Of a stretch of DNA of 64,000 nucleotides, positions 1 through 7,563 are shown in pieces (within the stretch, counting starts at the first letter, position 1; each line of letters starts with the position of its first letter). Origin of the DNA: Limnohabitans sp. T6-5 (GTDB lineage Bacteria > Pseudomonadota > Gammaproteobacteria > Burkholderiales > Burkholderiaceae_C); contig NZ_NERV01000002.1 in the NCBI RefSeq assembly GCF_003063315.1, positions 682,001 to 746,000 of the forward strand, written 5' to 3'. Made by a program: the position numbers and the translations under genes. Below the pieces are notes generated by a model. That model had not been told where the DNA came from and made no database searches. It was given only the letters and a program-made list of their open reading frames with translations.

Positions 1-228
1 AGCACACAACACACACCGGGGCCATGGGTGGCCAAACAGAGCGGTGAAGTTACCGACAGTGATGGACATGAAATAGCGCACGTCTTCATGTTCAAGAATC
101 TTGCACTTGTTGCCGAAGCGCCTGAGCTGTTGAAGGCACTGCAAAACCTGCTGACCTTCCCTCTGGGAACATTCCAGGTACAAGCCGCCAAAGCGGTCAT
201 CGCCAAAGTAACGGGAGAGCAAACATGA
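1..228 (+). CDS. Phage hypothetical protein, 3' part (HTPGPW-type)
   Basis: The reading frame is open from the first base, so the 5' end is outside the window. The visible protein contains HTPGPW near the edge and ends in an ELLKAL helix followed by a short tail. Small phage proteins with a TPGPW start and a C-terminal A-PELL-AL stretch are common in early operons of proteobacterial prophages; their function is unknown. A GTG codon at 28 would give a 66-residue version, but the TPGPW motif lies before it, so I treat the gene as truncated by the window. Its stop overlaps the next start (ATGA). Confidence 0.65.
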   Translation, partial: STQHTPGPWVAKQSGEVTDSDGHEIAHVFMFKNLALVAEAPELLKALQNLLTFPLGTFQVQAAKAVIAKVTGEQT

Positions 229-458
229 CCCTCATTCAACGTCAAACCCGGATCGTGCGCGCACTGGAGAACGTGTACCGCCGCCGCTGGCAAAACCCTG
301 GGCAACGGTCCAGGGCTGTGCGCCTGCTGGCGGAATTCAACGCCAAACGCATGACCTTCGCGGGCTACGCGGCCGACGAGGCCCGCGCCAGCTTCGTGCA
401 GTGCGTGGACATGGCCGTGCTCAACATCAACTCAGGGCCTTTGTTCGCCCACAAATAA
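225..458 (+). CDS. Phage hypothetical protein, 77 aa
   Basis: Small basic protein whose ATG overlaps the stop of the preceding gene (ATGA), a sign of translational coupling in the phage early operon. I see two predicted helical stretches rich in Arg and Ala, but no recognisable motif, signal peptide or membrane segment. It lies directly before the recombinase gene, from which it is separated by 32 bases. Function unknown. Confidence 0.55.
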   Translation: MTLIQRQTRIVRALENVYRRRWQNPGQRSRAVRLLAEFNAKRMTFAGYAADEARASFVQCVDMAVLNINSGPLFAHK

Positions 459-490
459 CCGTATACGAATTTTTTCAACAGGAGCCAAAC

Positions 491-1330
491 GTGAACAACG
501 AACCCTCTTCCCTCTCCGTGCGACCCGCAAGCCAGGTCGACCTGAGCCCTCAAACCTTTGAGCAGGCACTGACCTTCTCAAACTACCTGGCCGACTCGGA
601 CCTGGTGCCCAAAGACTTCAAAGGCAAGCCCGGCAACTGCCTGATCGCCATGCAGTGGGGCGCAGAACTTGGCCTCAAACCCTTGCAGGCCTTGTCCAAC
701 ATCGCGGTCATCAACGGGCGCGCTGCCTTGTGGGGCGATGCCGTCATCGCCTTGGTGCGCAGCAATCCCCTGTGCGAATTCGTGCAGGAATCCGACGATG
801 GCCACACGGCAACCTGCAAGGTCAAGCGCCGGGGCGAAGCGCAACATGTCTCGACTTTCAGCATGGACGATGCCCAAACCGCTGGCCTCAAGGGCAAGCC
901 TGGCCCATGGACGCAGTACCCCAAGCGCATGCGCCAAATGCGCGCCCGTGCCTTTGCCCTGCGCGACGTTTTCCCAGACATTCTGCGCGGCATGCCGGTG
1001 GCCGAAGAGGTGTTCGACACCCCGGAAAACGTCATCGACCCATCGACCGGCGAAATCAACCCGGCACAAACACCAGCGCGCCAAGAACTGCAGGCCTACC
1101 CCGAAGCCGACTTCAACGCCAACTTGGCCAGTTGGCGCAAGGTCGTGGAGTCCGGCCGCAAGACGCCCGCCGACCTGATCGCCATGGTCAGCACAAAGGG
1201 CGTGTTGTCCGATGCGCAGAAGACGGCCATCCAAAACCTCGCCCCCATCGAGGCGCAAACCACCACCGCCAACCCGGCCGCGAATGCCGAACAAGGTGAC
1301 GTTGACCAATTCGTGAAAGACATGGAGTAA
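491..1330 (+). CDS. recT: RecT-family single-strand annealing recombinase
   Basis: A 279-residue protein of the RecT family, which coats single-stranded DNA and anneals complementary strands in phage recombination. The N-terminal half has the family pattern: a FSNYLADSDLVPKDFKGKPG segment, then a MQWGAELGLKPLQALSNIA helix and NGRAALWGDA. A KRMRQMRARAFALRDVFPD stretch in the middle matches the conserved RAR helix. The C-terminal ~80 residues are variable, as in relatives. The GTG start at 491 is chosen because AGGAG sits 6 bases upstream; an ATG at 401 would overlap the previous gene by 58 bases. The exonuclease partner follows 5 bases downstream. Confidence 0.88.
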   Translation: MNNEPSSLSVRPASQVDLSPQTFEQALTFSNYLADSDLVPKDFKGKPGNCLIAMQWGAELGLKPLQALSNIAVINGRAALWGDAVIALVRSNPLCEFVQESDDGHTATCKVKRRGEAQHVSTFSMDDAQTAGLKGKPGPWTQYPKRMRQMRARAFALRDVFPDILRGMPVAEEVFDTPENVIDPSTGEINPAQTPARQELQAYPEADFNANLASWRKVVESGRKTPADLIAMVSTKGVLSDAQKTAIQNLAPIEAQTTTANPAANAEQGDVDQFVKDME

Positions 1331-1335
1331 CCCAC

Positions 1336-3099
1336 ATGAAAACCATTGACCTGATCCAGGGCACGCCCGAATGGCACGTCCACCGCGCCACCCACTTCAA
1401 CGCCAGCGATGCCCCCGCCATGATGGGGTGCGGCCTGAAATCGCGCACCGAACTCCTGGCCGAGTTGCACACCGCCATCAAGCCCGAAGTCAGCCAATAC
1501 GTGCAAGAGCGCGTGTTTGATCCCGGCCACCGCTTTGAGGCCCTGGCCCGCCCCCTGGCCGAAAAGATCATCGGCCAAGAGCTTTATGCCGTGACCGGCG
1601 TCAACGGCCAATACAGCGCCAGCTTCGACGGCCTGACGATGTTTGAGGACGTGGGCTTTGAGCACAAACGCCTCAACGACGACTTGCGCGCCGTCTTCAA
1701 CGACATGGAAACCCTGCCGCCCAAATACCGCGACACACAATCTGGCGCCTTGCTGGGCCTGATGTACCAGGTGCAAATGGAACACCAAGCCATGGTGTCG
1801 GGCTGCAACTGCATCCTGTTCATGGCCAGCGAGTGGGACGACAAAAACCAGCTGATCGAAGAACGCCACTGCTGGTACTACCCCAACCCAGAACTGCGCG
1901 CCAAGATCGTCGCGGGCTGGGCCCAGCTGGCCGAAGACCTCAAGGCCTACTCGCCCGCCCCCGTGGCCGAGCCAGCGCCCACCGGCAAGGCCCCCGAAAC
2001 CCTGCCCGCCCTGCGCATCGAAGTGACTGGCGCTGTCACGGCATCCAACCTGGCCGCATTCAAGCAAACCGCGCTCACCGCCATCCGCGCCGTCAACCGC
2101 GAGCTGAAGACCGACCAGGACTTTGCAGACGCTGACGCCAGTGTGAAATGGTGCACCGATGTGGAAAGCCGCCTGGCCGCAGCCAAAGAACACGCCTTGA
2201 GCCAAACGGCCAGCATCGACGCTCTGTTCAAAGCCATCGACGACATCAGCGCCGAAGCGCGCAAAGTGCGCCTTGACCTGGAAAAACTGGTCAAGGCTCG
2301 CAAAGACCAAATCCGCACTGACATCGTGAACGAGGCCATCGCCAAGCACCGCGACCACATCTGCACCCTGAACGATCGCATGGGCGCAGCCCTCATGCCG
2401 CAAGTGCCCGGCGACTATGCGGGCGTCATCAAGGGCAAACGCTCCATCACCAGCATCCGCGATGCCGTGGACACAGAACTCGCCCGGGTCAAGATCGCGG
2501 CCAACGAAATCGCCGACCGCATCACGCTGAACCTGCGCGCCATCCAGGCCGCAGAGCACGCGCACCTGTTCCCCGACCTTGCAGGCCTGACGCTCAAGAA
2601 CCCCGACGACCTGGCTGCCGTGATCGCCCAGCGCGTGGGCAAGTACAAGCAAGACCAGGAAGACGCCCGCCGCCGTGAGCAGCAGCTGGAAGACGAGCGC
2701 AAGGAACGCGAGGAAAAGGCGCGCCAGGCGGCAGCGCAAGCCTCGGCAGTGGTCATTGAGCCGGAAAGCACGATGGCACAAGAGCTCGCAACGCCGGTTC
2801 AACGTGGGACCGGTGGCACTTTGCGCGGCTACCTTGGCGTAGTTGACAGTGCGGTCCACATCGTTGATCAAGGCAAGCGCATCGCGCTGGACAACGGCGA
2901 ACGCATCAAGCTGGGCGACGTCAATGCCCGCATCGCGCCCTTGAGCATCACAGCCGATGGCCTGGCCCAGTTGGGTTTTGTGCACGTCGCCACTGACAAG
3001 TCCGCCAAGCTTTACCGCGAGTGCGACATCCCCGCCATTTGCGATGCCCTGATCAAGGTGATCGCCAACGCCAAATACCCGGCCGCAGTTGCAGCCTGA
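1336..3099 (+). CDS. YqaJ/lambda-exonuclease-like protein with long C-terminal extension
   Basis: Residues 1-200 resemble the YqaJ viral recombinase domain, a PD-(D/E)XK nuclease that resects double-stranded ends for the annealase encoded just upstream. Likely catalytic elements are visible: GHRFEALARP with E68, SASFDGL with D98 and EHK at 109-111. The remaining ~385 residues are not needed for a nuclease of this family. They contain a region like the phage DUF1351 family (around 250-340; KTDQDFADA, ASIDALFKAIDDI), a charged coiled coil near 435-480 and a small C-terminal domain. At 587 residues it is more than twice the length of lambda Exo. I see no frameshift; the frame is continuous, so this looks like a real fusion. 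Confidence 0.85.
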   Translation: MKTIDLIQGTPEWHVHRATHFNASDAPAMMGCGLKSRTELLAELHTAIKPEVSQYVQERVFDPGHRFEALARPLAEKIIGQELYAVTGVNGQYSASFDGLTMFEDVGFEHKRLNDDLRAVFNDMETLPPKYRDTQSGALLGLMYQVQMEHQAMVSGCNCILFMASEWDDKNQLIEERHCWYYPNPELRAKIVAGWAQLAEDLKAYSPAPVAEPAPTGKAPETLPALRIEVTGAVTASNLAAFKQTALTAIRAVNRELKTDQDFADADASVKWCTDVESRLAAAKEHALSQTASIDALFKAIDDISAEARKVRLDLEKLVKARKDQIRTDIVNEAIAKHRDHICTLNDRMGAALMPQVPGDYAGVIKGKRSITSIRDAVDTELARVKIAANEIADRITLNLRAIQAAEHAHLFPDLAGLTLKNPDDLAAVIAQRVGKYKQDQEDARRREQQLEDERKEREEKARQAAAQASAVVIEPESTMAQELATPVQRGTGGTLRGYLGVVDSAVHIVDQGKRIALDNGERIKLGDVNARIAPLSITADGLAQLGFVHVATDKSAKLYRECDIPAICDALIKVIANAKYPAAVAA

Positions 3100-3133
3100 C
3101 CGATTCCCCCTCAACCACCGAAAGGAAACCACC

Positions 3134-3448
3134 GTGAACGACGAAAACACCCGGGCCCCAGAAGGCCAAACCCCGGCGCGCCCCGATATCGCCCTCTTCC
3201 CCGTCGAGTCCAACCAGGTCAAGGCCATCGGCTACGACTCGGCCACCGAAACCCTGGCCATGCAATTCAAGCACGGCGCGGGCGCGATCTACCACTACCC
3301 CGGCGTGACCAAGGAGCTGCACGAAGCCCTTATGGCCGCTGAATCCATCGGCAAGTTCTTCGGCAAGCACATCAAGCCCCTGCCGTTCACCAAGTACGCG
3401 CCGGAGCCAGTGGCCGAAACCGCGCAGCAGGCCGAAGAGGCAGCGTAA
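3134..3448 (+). CDS. KTSC-domain protein
   Basis: A 104-residue protein. Residues 25-85 match the KTSC domain: a small beta-rich unit with SNQVKAIGYD at its start, a hydrophobic strand (LAMQFKHG) and IYHYPGV followed by a helix ending in GKFFGKHIK. KTSC domains are frequent in phages and are thought to bind nucleic acids, but no biochemical role is established for this type. The start is the GTG at 3134, which has AAAGGA 8 bases upstream; an earlier GTG overlaps the exonuclease gene. The tail is Ala/Glu rich. Confidence 0.75.
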   Translation: MNDENTRAPEGQTPARPDIALFPVESNQVKAIGYDSATETLAMQFKHGAGAIYHYPGVTKELHEALMAAESIGKFFGKHIKPLPFTKYAPEPVAETAQQAEEAA

Positions 3449-3453
3449 CGAAT

Positions 3454-3525
3454 TGGCCGAAAGCGGATGCTGGTCTCTCGGGGTCGTGAGCAACGCCAAC
3501 CCGACCAGACGCAGCGAATAGGCCA
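3454..3525 (+). ncRNA. Candidate structured RNA element, copy 1
   Basis: Intergenic element between the KTSC gene and the next gene. TGGCC (3454-3458) pairs with GGCCA (3521-3525). Inside lie AAAGCGGATGC (3460-3470) and GCAGCGAATA (3511-3520), whose TGC and GCA can pair. A central hairpin is formed by CTGGT/ACCAG and CGGG/CCCG. A second element of almost the same length and with the same conserved blocks occurs at 3929-3996, while the central loop sequence differs. No match to a named RNA family is claimed. Confidence 0.5.
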
Positions 3526-3554
3526 TCGTTTTTTAAGCATCACCAGGAATCACC

Positions 3555-3920
3555 ATGCACGAAACCACCAACCGCCCCACCACCGCCCCGACTGACGTGT
3601 CTGAATTCGTCACCGACCTCGACGGCGGTCAATTTGAACTGCTCATGTCGCAAGCCCTGAGCGAATCCGCCGCCGCCACTGTGGACTTTGGCCGCATGTC
3701 CGAAGTCACCGTGAAATTCAAGATCGAGCAGATCATGGGCACCCACCAAGTGCGCATCCAGCACGACACCAAATTCACGCGCCCCACATCCATGGGCAAA
3801 AAGAGCGAAGAAACCAGCGGCGCCACCGTCCTGCACGTTGGCAAATACGGCCGCTTGACGCTGGCCCAGCCCAGCCTCCTGGACAAGGAAAACCGCCAGC
3901 AGTCCCTGCCCAACACCTGA
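3555..3920 (+). CDS. Phage hypothetical protein, 121 aa
   Basis: A protein flanked by the two candidate structured RNA elements. It starts at an ATG with CAGGA about 7 bases upstream. The middle is beta-strand-like (EVTVKFKIEQI, HQVRIQHDTKF), followed by PTSMGKKSEET and a strand-rich end. Proteins of this general shape sit between RecT/exonuclease genes and DUF2303 genes in many proteobacterial prophages, but I do not recognise a named domain. No signal peptide or membrane segment. Function unknown. Confidence 0.65.
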   Translation: MHETTNRPTTAPTDVSEFVTDLDGGQFELLMSQALSESAAATVDFGRMSEVTVKFKIEQIMGTHQVRIQHDTKFTRPTSMGKKSEETSGATVLHVGKYGRLTLAQPSLLDKENRQQSLPNT

Positions 3921-3928
3921 CCAATTAC

Positions 3929-3996
3929 GGGCCCAAAGCAGATGCCGTCAGTAAAGCCGTTTGGGGATGTTGAAAAACGGTGCAGCGAGTAGGCCC
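3929..3996 (+). ncRNA. Candidate structured RNA element, copy 2
   Basis: Second copy of the element at 3454-3525, upstream of the DUF2303 gene. GGGCC (3929-3933) pairs with GGCCC (3992-3996), so the outermost pair is G-C here and T-A in copy 1. AAAGCAGATGC (3935-3945) and GCAGCGAGTA (3982-3991) are conserved. The internal hairpin is CCGTTT/AAACGG (3957-3962 with 3975-3980), a different sequence but again a stem. Same strand and same position relative to the next gene as copy 1. Confidence 0.5.
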
Positions 3997-4027
3997 ACCA
4001 ATTCACCTCAACCACTTAGGAAAAACC

Positions 4028-4882
4028 ATGTTCGACCAAGAAGCAATCCAATACCTCCAAGAGGGTGCGTCCATCAGCCAAGCCAGCAATGCGGTATCGC
4101 ACGCATTTGAATCTCAAAAAGTCGTCGCCCTGCCCGAGAATTTCAAGACGCACGACCTGGAGCAGTACCTGCCCACGCGCCGCCGTGCCCGTGGCACCAT
4201 GACCACCGAATCGGTCAACGACTTTGCCAAGTATTTCCAAGACCATGTGGAGCAAGGCACCGTGTTCGTGGACAAGGACGCCATGAAAGCCGTGGGCATC
4301 CTCAACCTGGGCGACCCAGACAATGGCCCCGGCCACGCCGACAACAAGGCTGTGCTGTCCCTTAAATCGCTCGCGGCCTATGACGCCTTGCGCAAAGTCG
4401 CCAACGGCCAAGCCCAAACACAAGCCACCATTGCTGAATGGATGGAAGACTGGCAAGACCTGATCAAGTGCTTTCACGAAGGCGGCGAGATTGACGAAGG
4501 CATCAGCCGGGGCATCACCACGGCCAAATGCATCGCGGCCGTGCGCGCCATCACCATCGAAGCCGCCCGCAAGGTAGAAAGCGAAGAAGGCCAGTTGAGC
4601 GCCAGCCGCAGTGCATTTGAATCGGTCAAAGCCAGCAGCAAGCACACCCTGCCAACTCACATCTATTTCAAGACCGTGCCCTATGTCGGCCTGGCCGAAC
4701 GCGTTTTCGTCTTGCGCCTGGGCATCCTGACCGGTGGCGACAAAACCAGCATCGTGCTGCGCCCCGTCAAGATGGAAGAGCACCAGCAGGAAATGGCCGA
4801 AGAATTTGCGGGCATCGTGGCCAAGTCGCTGGAAATGACCGGCTACCCCGTCCTCATTGGCTCGTACGCCAAAGGGGCATAA
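4028..4882 (+). CDS. DUF2303 family phage protein (YfdQ-like)
   Basis: A 284-residue cytoplasmic protein resembling the DUF2303/YfdQ family of prophage early regions. Diagnostic pieces are HDLEQYLPTRRRARGTM near residue 45, the segment FAKYFQDHVEQGTVFVD and, later, DNKAVLSLKSLAAYDAL and MEDWQDLI. The family has no established biochemical function; it usually accompanies recombination and SSB genes, as here. The ATG at 4028 is chosen because AGGAAA precedes it by 4-5 bases; the in-frame upstream extension runs into the RNA-like element. Three bases separate its stop from the next ATG. Confidence 0.8.
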   Translation: MFDQEAIQYLQEGASISQASNAVSHAFESQKVVALPENFKTHDLEQYLPTRRRARGTMTTESVNDFAKYFQDHVEQGTVFVDKDAMKAVGILNLGDPDNGPGHADNKAVLSLKSLAAYDALRKVANGQAQTQATIAEWMEDWQDLIKCFHEGGEIDEGISRGITTAKCIAAVRAITIEAARKVESEEGQLSASRSAFESVKASSKHTLPTHIYFKTVPYVGLAERVFVLRLGILTGGDKTSIVLRPVKMEEHQQEMAEEFAGIVAKSLEMTGYPVLIGSYAKGA

Positions 4883-4884
4883 GC

Positions 4885-5247
4885 ATGGTCGACCAAGCCA
4901 TCAACATGGGCGGGCCAGCGTTTCCGGTTGACCGCCAAACGGCCCACGGAATTGCAATCCACGAAGTGGGCAGTGCAGACGAAGCCGCCTACATCGACGC
5001 CGTTGCCAAACTTAGCCACGGCATGACCAAGCGCGAATACGCCGCCATCATGCTCAAAGTGGCTGACAGCGGCAACGATTTGCTTGACGCCATGATCCGC
5101 ACGGCTCAGCGCAATGAGCTGGCGGCCAAGGCGATGCAAGCCCTGTTGCATCACGGGCGGGCTGATGGCTTGGTCTCCCAGATCGAACTGGCCCAAACTT
5201 CTTTCGATATAGCGAACGAGGTCCTGAAAGCGGGGGTGTCATGCTGA
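4885..5247 (+). CDS. Phage hypothetical protein, 120 aa
   Basis: A small protein starting two bases after the previous stop and overlapping the ssb start by 7 bases, so it is part of the coupled operon. It shows two short motifs frequent in phage early proteins: NMGGPAFPV near the N-terminus and HGMTKREYAA in the middle, with a C-terminal helix (IANEVLKAG). Such proteins often carry a C-terminal A-AD-L-A tail; here the tail is divergent. No enzymatic motif. Function unknown. Confidence 0.7.
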   Translation: MVDQAINMGGPAFPVDRQTAHGIAIHEVGSADEAAYIDAVAKLSHGMTKREYAAIMLKVADSGNDLLDAMIRTAQRNELAAKAMQALLHHGRADGLVSQIELAQTSFDIANEVLKAGVSC

Positions 5248-5720
5248 ACCGCGCCCAAATCATCGGCCGACTCGGCAAAGACCCGGAGGTTCGATTCACA
5301 CCCTCCGGGGATGCGGTCTGCAACTTCTCAATCGCCACCAGCGAGAAGTGGAAGGACAAGCAGACCAACGAAGTCAAGGAAGAAACCACCTGGCACCGGA
5401 TCACCGCATTCGGTCGGCAGGCCGAGATTGTGGGCGAGTACTTGAAACGAGGCTCGCTGGTGTTCATCGAAGGCAAGATGACCCAGCGCAAGTACCAGGA
5501 CAAGGACGGTTCTGAAAAAGTCTCCCACGAAATACGCATGCAGGACATGAAGATGCTGGGCAGCCGCGAAGGCGGCGAACAGCGCCAGGCAGCGCCAGCA
5601 TCGGCAGCATCGGCAGCCGGGCTACAGCGTGATCAGCAGTACCAGCGCAACCAACGCCCAACAGCAGCAAAGCCAGCACCGTCAGGCTTTGACGACATGG
5701 ACGACGACATTCCGTTCTGA
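5241..5720 (+). CDS. ssb: Single-stranded DNA-binding protein (phage copy)
   Basis: A 159-residue SSB. Residues 1-105 form the OB fold (MLNRAQIIGRLGKDPEVR, CNFSIATSEKW, TTWHRITAFGRQAEI, GSLVFIEGKM). A Gln/Ala/Pro-rich linker follows, and the protein ends in the acidic tip DDMDDDIPF, which recruits repair and replication partners in bacterial SSBs. It probably protects the single strands made by the exonuclease and loads RecT substrates. The start overlaps the previous gene by 7 bases. A chromosomal ssb is expected elsewhere, so this is an element-borne second copy. Confidence 0.93.
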   Translation: MLNRAQIIGRLGKDPEVRFTPSGDAVCNFSIATSEKWKDKQTNEVKEETTWHRITAFGRQAEIVGEYLKRGSLVFIEGKMTQRKYQDKDGSEKVSHEIRMQDMKMLGSREGGEQRQAAPASAASAAGLQRDQQYQRNQRPTAAKPAPSGFDDMDDDIPF

Positions 5721-5728
5721 GGACACAA

Positions 5729-5944
5729 ATGCAACCCGTCAAAACAACCACCGAAGAAACGCCCGTCTATCCGAAGGAAATGATGGAGTTGCTGGGCGTC
5801 ACCCGCACGTTCAGCATGAACCGCCTGATCAAGGCGGGCCGGGTGCCCGCTCCAGACGTGAAGATCAGCCAGCGCGTGCGCTACTGGCACCGCTCCACGC
5901 TTCGCAACCAGGGCTTGTTGCCGCAGCAAGGCGGTGCAGCGTGA
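5729..5944 (+). CDS. AlpA/excisionase-like small DNA-binding protein
   Basis: A 71-residue protein with a likely MerR/AlpA-type helix-turn-helix: VYPKEMMELLGVTRTFSMNR followed by LIKAGRVPAPDVKI and a short strand ending in WHRSTLR. This layout (helix-turn-helix, then a wing with PAP) is typical of AlpA regulators and excisionase-like proteins, which often control or assist the integrase of the same element. The integrase here is at 7523-8686. The assignment is by overall pattern, so confidence is moderate. Its stop overlaps the GTG of the next gene. Confidence 0.6.
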   Translation: MQPVKTTTEETPVYPKEMMELLGVTRTFSMNRLIKAGRVPAPDVKISQRVRYWHRSTLRNQGLLPQQGGAA

Positions 5945-6303
5945 ACCCCTTTGAGCAGTTGTCGAAGGCACTGGCGCGCAAGCAGACCACCAAATCATTT
6001 TGGCAATCAGACTTAGGGCCCAAGTCTCAAAGCCGTACAGGGGCCATTCGAGACTTGCTTAAAAGCACGGCACGGCCCATGACCGCAGCCGAAATCGCCT
6101 ATGACGTCGACCTGCCCAGTCATACCCAAAACCTAGTCTGGCTGCTGCTCAAGTACGACATCAAAAAAGGCCGGGTGCTGTTTTCTGATGGCATGTATGC
6201 ATGGAACGCTGAATTCGATTCGGCAGAGAAAACCGCAATTCGTGCGGCCATCAAGCTGCTCAAAAAGAACGGCTACACAGTGACTGAAGGCGGTGCAGCG
6301 TGA
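5941..6303 (+). CDS. Phage hypothetical protein with winged-helix look
   Basis: A 120-residue protein from a GTG that overlaps the previous stop (GTGA). The central part, TGAIRDLLKSTARPMTAAEIA followed by NLVWLLLKYDIKKGRVL, looks like a winged helix used for DNA binding, but no family is certain. An ATG-initiated version from 5629 would cover the end of ssb and the AlpA-like gene and is not credible. The gene ends in the same 18 bases as the previous one, again giving a GTGA overlap with the next start. Confidence 0.6.
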   Translation: MNPFEQLSKALARKQTTKSFWQSDLGPKSQSRTGAIRDLLKSTARPMTAAEIAYDVDLPSHTQNLVWLLLKYDIKKGRVLFSDGMYAWNAEFDSAEKTAIRAAIKLLKKNGYTVTEGGAA

Positions 6304-6983
6304 AAGAACGTCCAATTTTGTTCAGTGGCCCGATGGTCCGGGCGCTCCTTTGCGGCACGAAGACGGAGACGCGGCGGGTGGTGAAGCCGCAGCCTTATAT
6401 CGACCCCCATGGCAACTTTTGCTGGAACGGGTGGAACTACGGTCAGGACTTCAGCGGCCCGCACATTCAGGCAATCGCTTCGCCGCTACCGAGCAGCCGC
6501 ACCGGCCGTGTGCTTTGCCCCTACGGCAAGCCCGGCGACCGGCTTTGGGTGCGGGAGACGTTTGCAGACCTTCGCGGCACAGGGATTGAGCACAGGCCCG
6601 ACCCATCAGGCCCACTCAAGCGCTTCGCGTTTGCAGCGGATCACCCACCGGGCTCAAATGGAGACGAAGCCCGCAAAGAATTTGGCGTGAAGTGGAAGCC
6701 CAGCATTCACATGCCCCGTGCTGCCAGCCGAATTACGCTGGAAATCACCGGGGTGCGCGTGGAGCGGCTGATCGACATCAGCGAAGCAGACGCAAAGGCG
6801 GAGGGCGTAACTCGAACTCCGTACCCTGACCACTTTCTCGGACCAGGCCTCACGCCTCAAGAAAGCCATGTCCACCGCAATCTGTTTGCTGGCTTGTGGA
6901 AATCCATCAATGGCGCAGATTCATGGGCTGCAAACCCGTGGGTTTGGGTGGTCGAGTTCAAACGACTGGAGCAACCAGCATGA
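6300..6983 (+). CDS. ASCH-like phage protein
   Basis: A 227-residue protein from an overlapping GTG. It opens with PILFSGPMVRALLCGTKTET and RRVVKPQP, the signature of a phage family often labelled morphogenetic protein and related to ASCH folds. Next come CPYGKPGDRLWVRETFAD, a SRITLEITGVRVERLIDISE strand-helix segment and WAANPWVWVVEFKRL at the end. ASCH-type proteins are thought to bind nucleotides or RNA; the role in phages is not settled. Residue order matches the family over the whole length with no break. Confidence 0.75.
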   Translation: MKERPILFSGPMVRALLCGTKTETRRVVKPQPYIDPHGNFCWNGWNYGQDFSGPHIQAIASPLPSSRTGRVLCPYGKPGDRLWVRETFADLRGTGIEHRPDPSGPLKRFAFAADHPPGSNGDEARKEFGVKWKPSIHMPRAASRITLEITGVRVERLIDISEADAKAEGVTRTPYPDHFLGPGLTPQESHVHRNLFAGLWKSINGADSWAANPWVWVVEFKRLEQPA

Positions 6984-7300
6984 CCACCAACCGAGAACAA
7001 CACGAACTCGCGGCCCGCGCCGCTGGCCTGCTCTTGCTTTGGAAAACGGGTAGCTGCAAGGGTGGGGAATTTGAAGCCGCTTTTGTCGGTGATCAGCCGT
7101 GGCGTCCAAAAGAAGACGATGGGGATGCGTTTCGGCTGTCAGTGATGCTGCACATGGATTTCACTCTTTCCGGGAGGCATGCGGCAGTTGCGCAAGCGGG
7201 TTGCAGTCTGGCGCAAGAATTCTGCAATGGCGACACTTACGCCGCCGCCCGCCTGGCCATCTTCCGGGTAGCCGTCGAAATTGGAAAGGCAATGCCATGA
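6980..7300 (+). CDS. Phage hypothetical protein, 106 aa
   Basis: A small protein starting at an ATG that overlaps the previous stop (ATGA). It contains REQHELAARAAG, then a WRPKEDDGDAFRLSVMLHM segment and a C-terminal AARLAIFRVAVEIGKAM helix. This composition recurs in short prophage proteins next to the ASCH-like gene, with no assigned function. No membrane segment. The C-terminus overlaps the following ATG. Confidence 0.65.
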   Translation: MTTNREQHELAARAAGLLLLWKTGSCKGGEFEAAFVGDQPWRPKEDDGDAFRLSVMLHMDFTLSGRHAAVAQAGCSLAQEFCNGDTYAAARLAIFRVAVEIGKAMP

Positions 7301-7563
7301 CAACAGAAAGCATTGAGACACGCGCCGTGGCCGCTCTGGCAATGATGCAGCGCATCGGGGAGGGTATGCCAGACATGCACCCAATGCGGCATCAAGTGAG
7401 GGCACTCAAGAGAGAGGCCTACAACGCACTGGACGAAGCATTCAGACGCGCACACCAACTGGCCTATCTTGCAGCCGACACCGTGGGGGACTACGACAAG
7501 GCTGTGAAAGAAATAAGCGTCGTCACCCCGGCATCAACCAGTCCGCAAACGCCTGCAACATAG
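7297..7563 (+). CDS. Phage hypothetical protein, 88 aa, last gene of the operon
   Basis: A small mostly helical protein starting at an overlapping ATG (ATGA). It contains HQVRALKREAYNALDEAF in the middle; no domain is recognised. Its 3' end overlaps the 3' end of the integrase gene on the opposite strand by 41 bases, so the two transcription units converge here. Function unknown. Confidence 0.6.
   Translation: MTTESIETRAVAALAMMQRIGEGMPDMHPMRHQVRALKREAYNALDEAFRRAHQLAYLAADTVGDYDKAVKEISVVTPASTSPQTPAT

Noticed and set aside
1096..3228. 710-codon open frame on the minus strand
   Set aside because: It lies antisense to RecT and the exonuclease, both with clear motifs; the translation has no domain and is Gly/Ala/Val rich, typical of a high-GC shadow frame.
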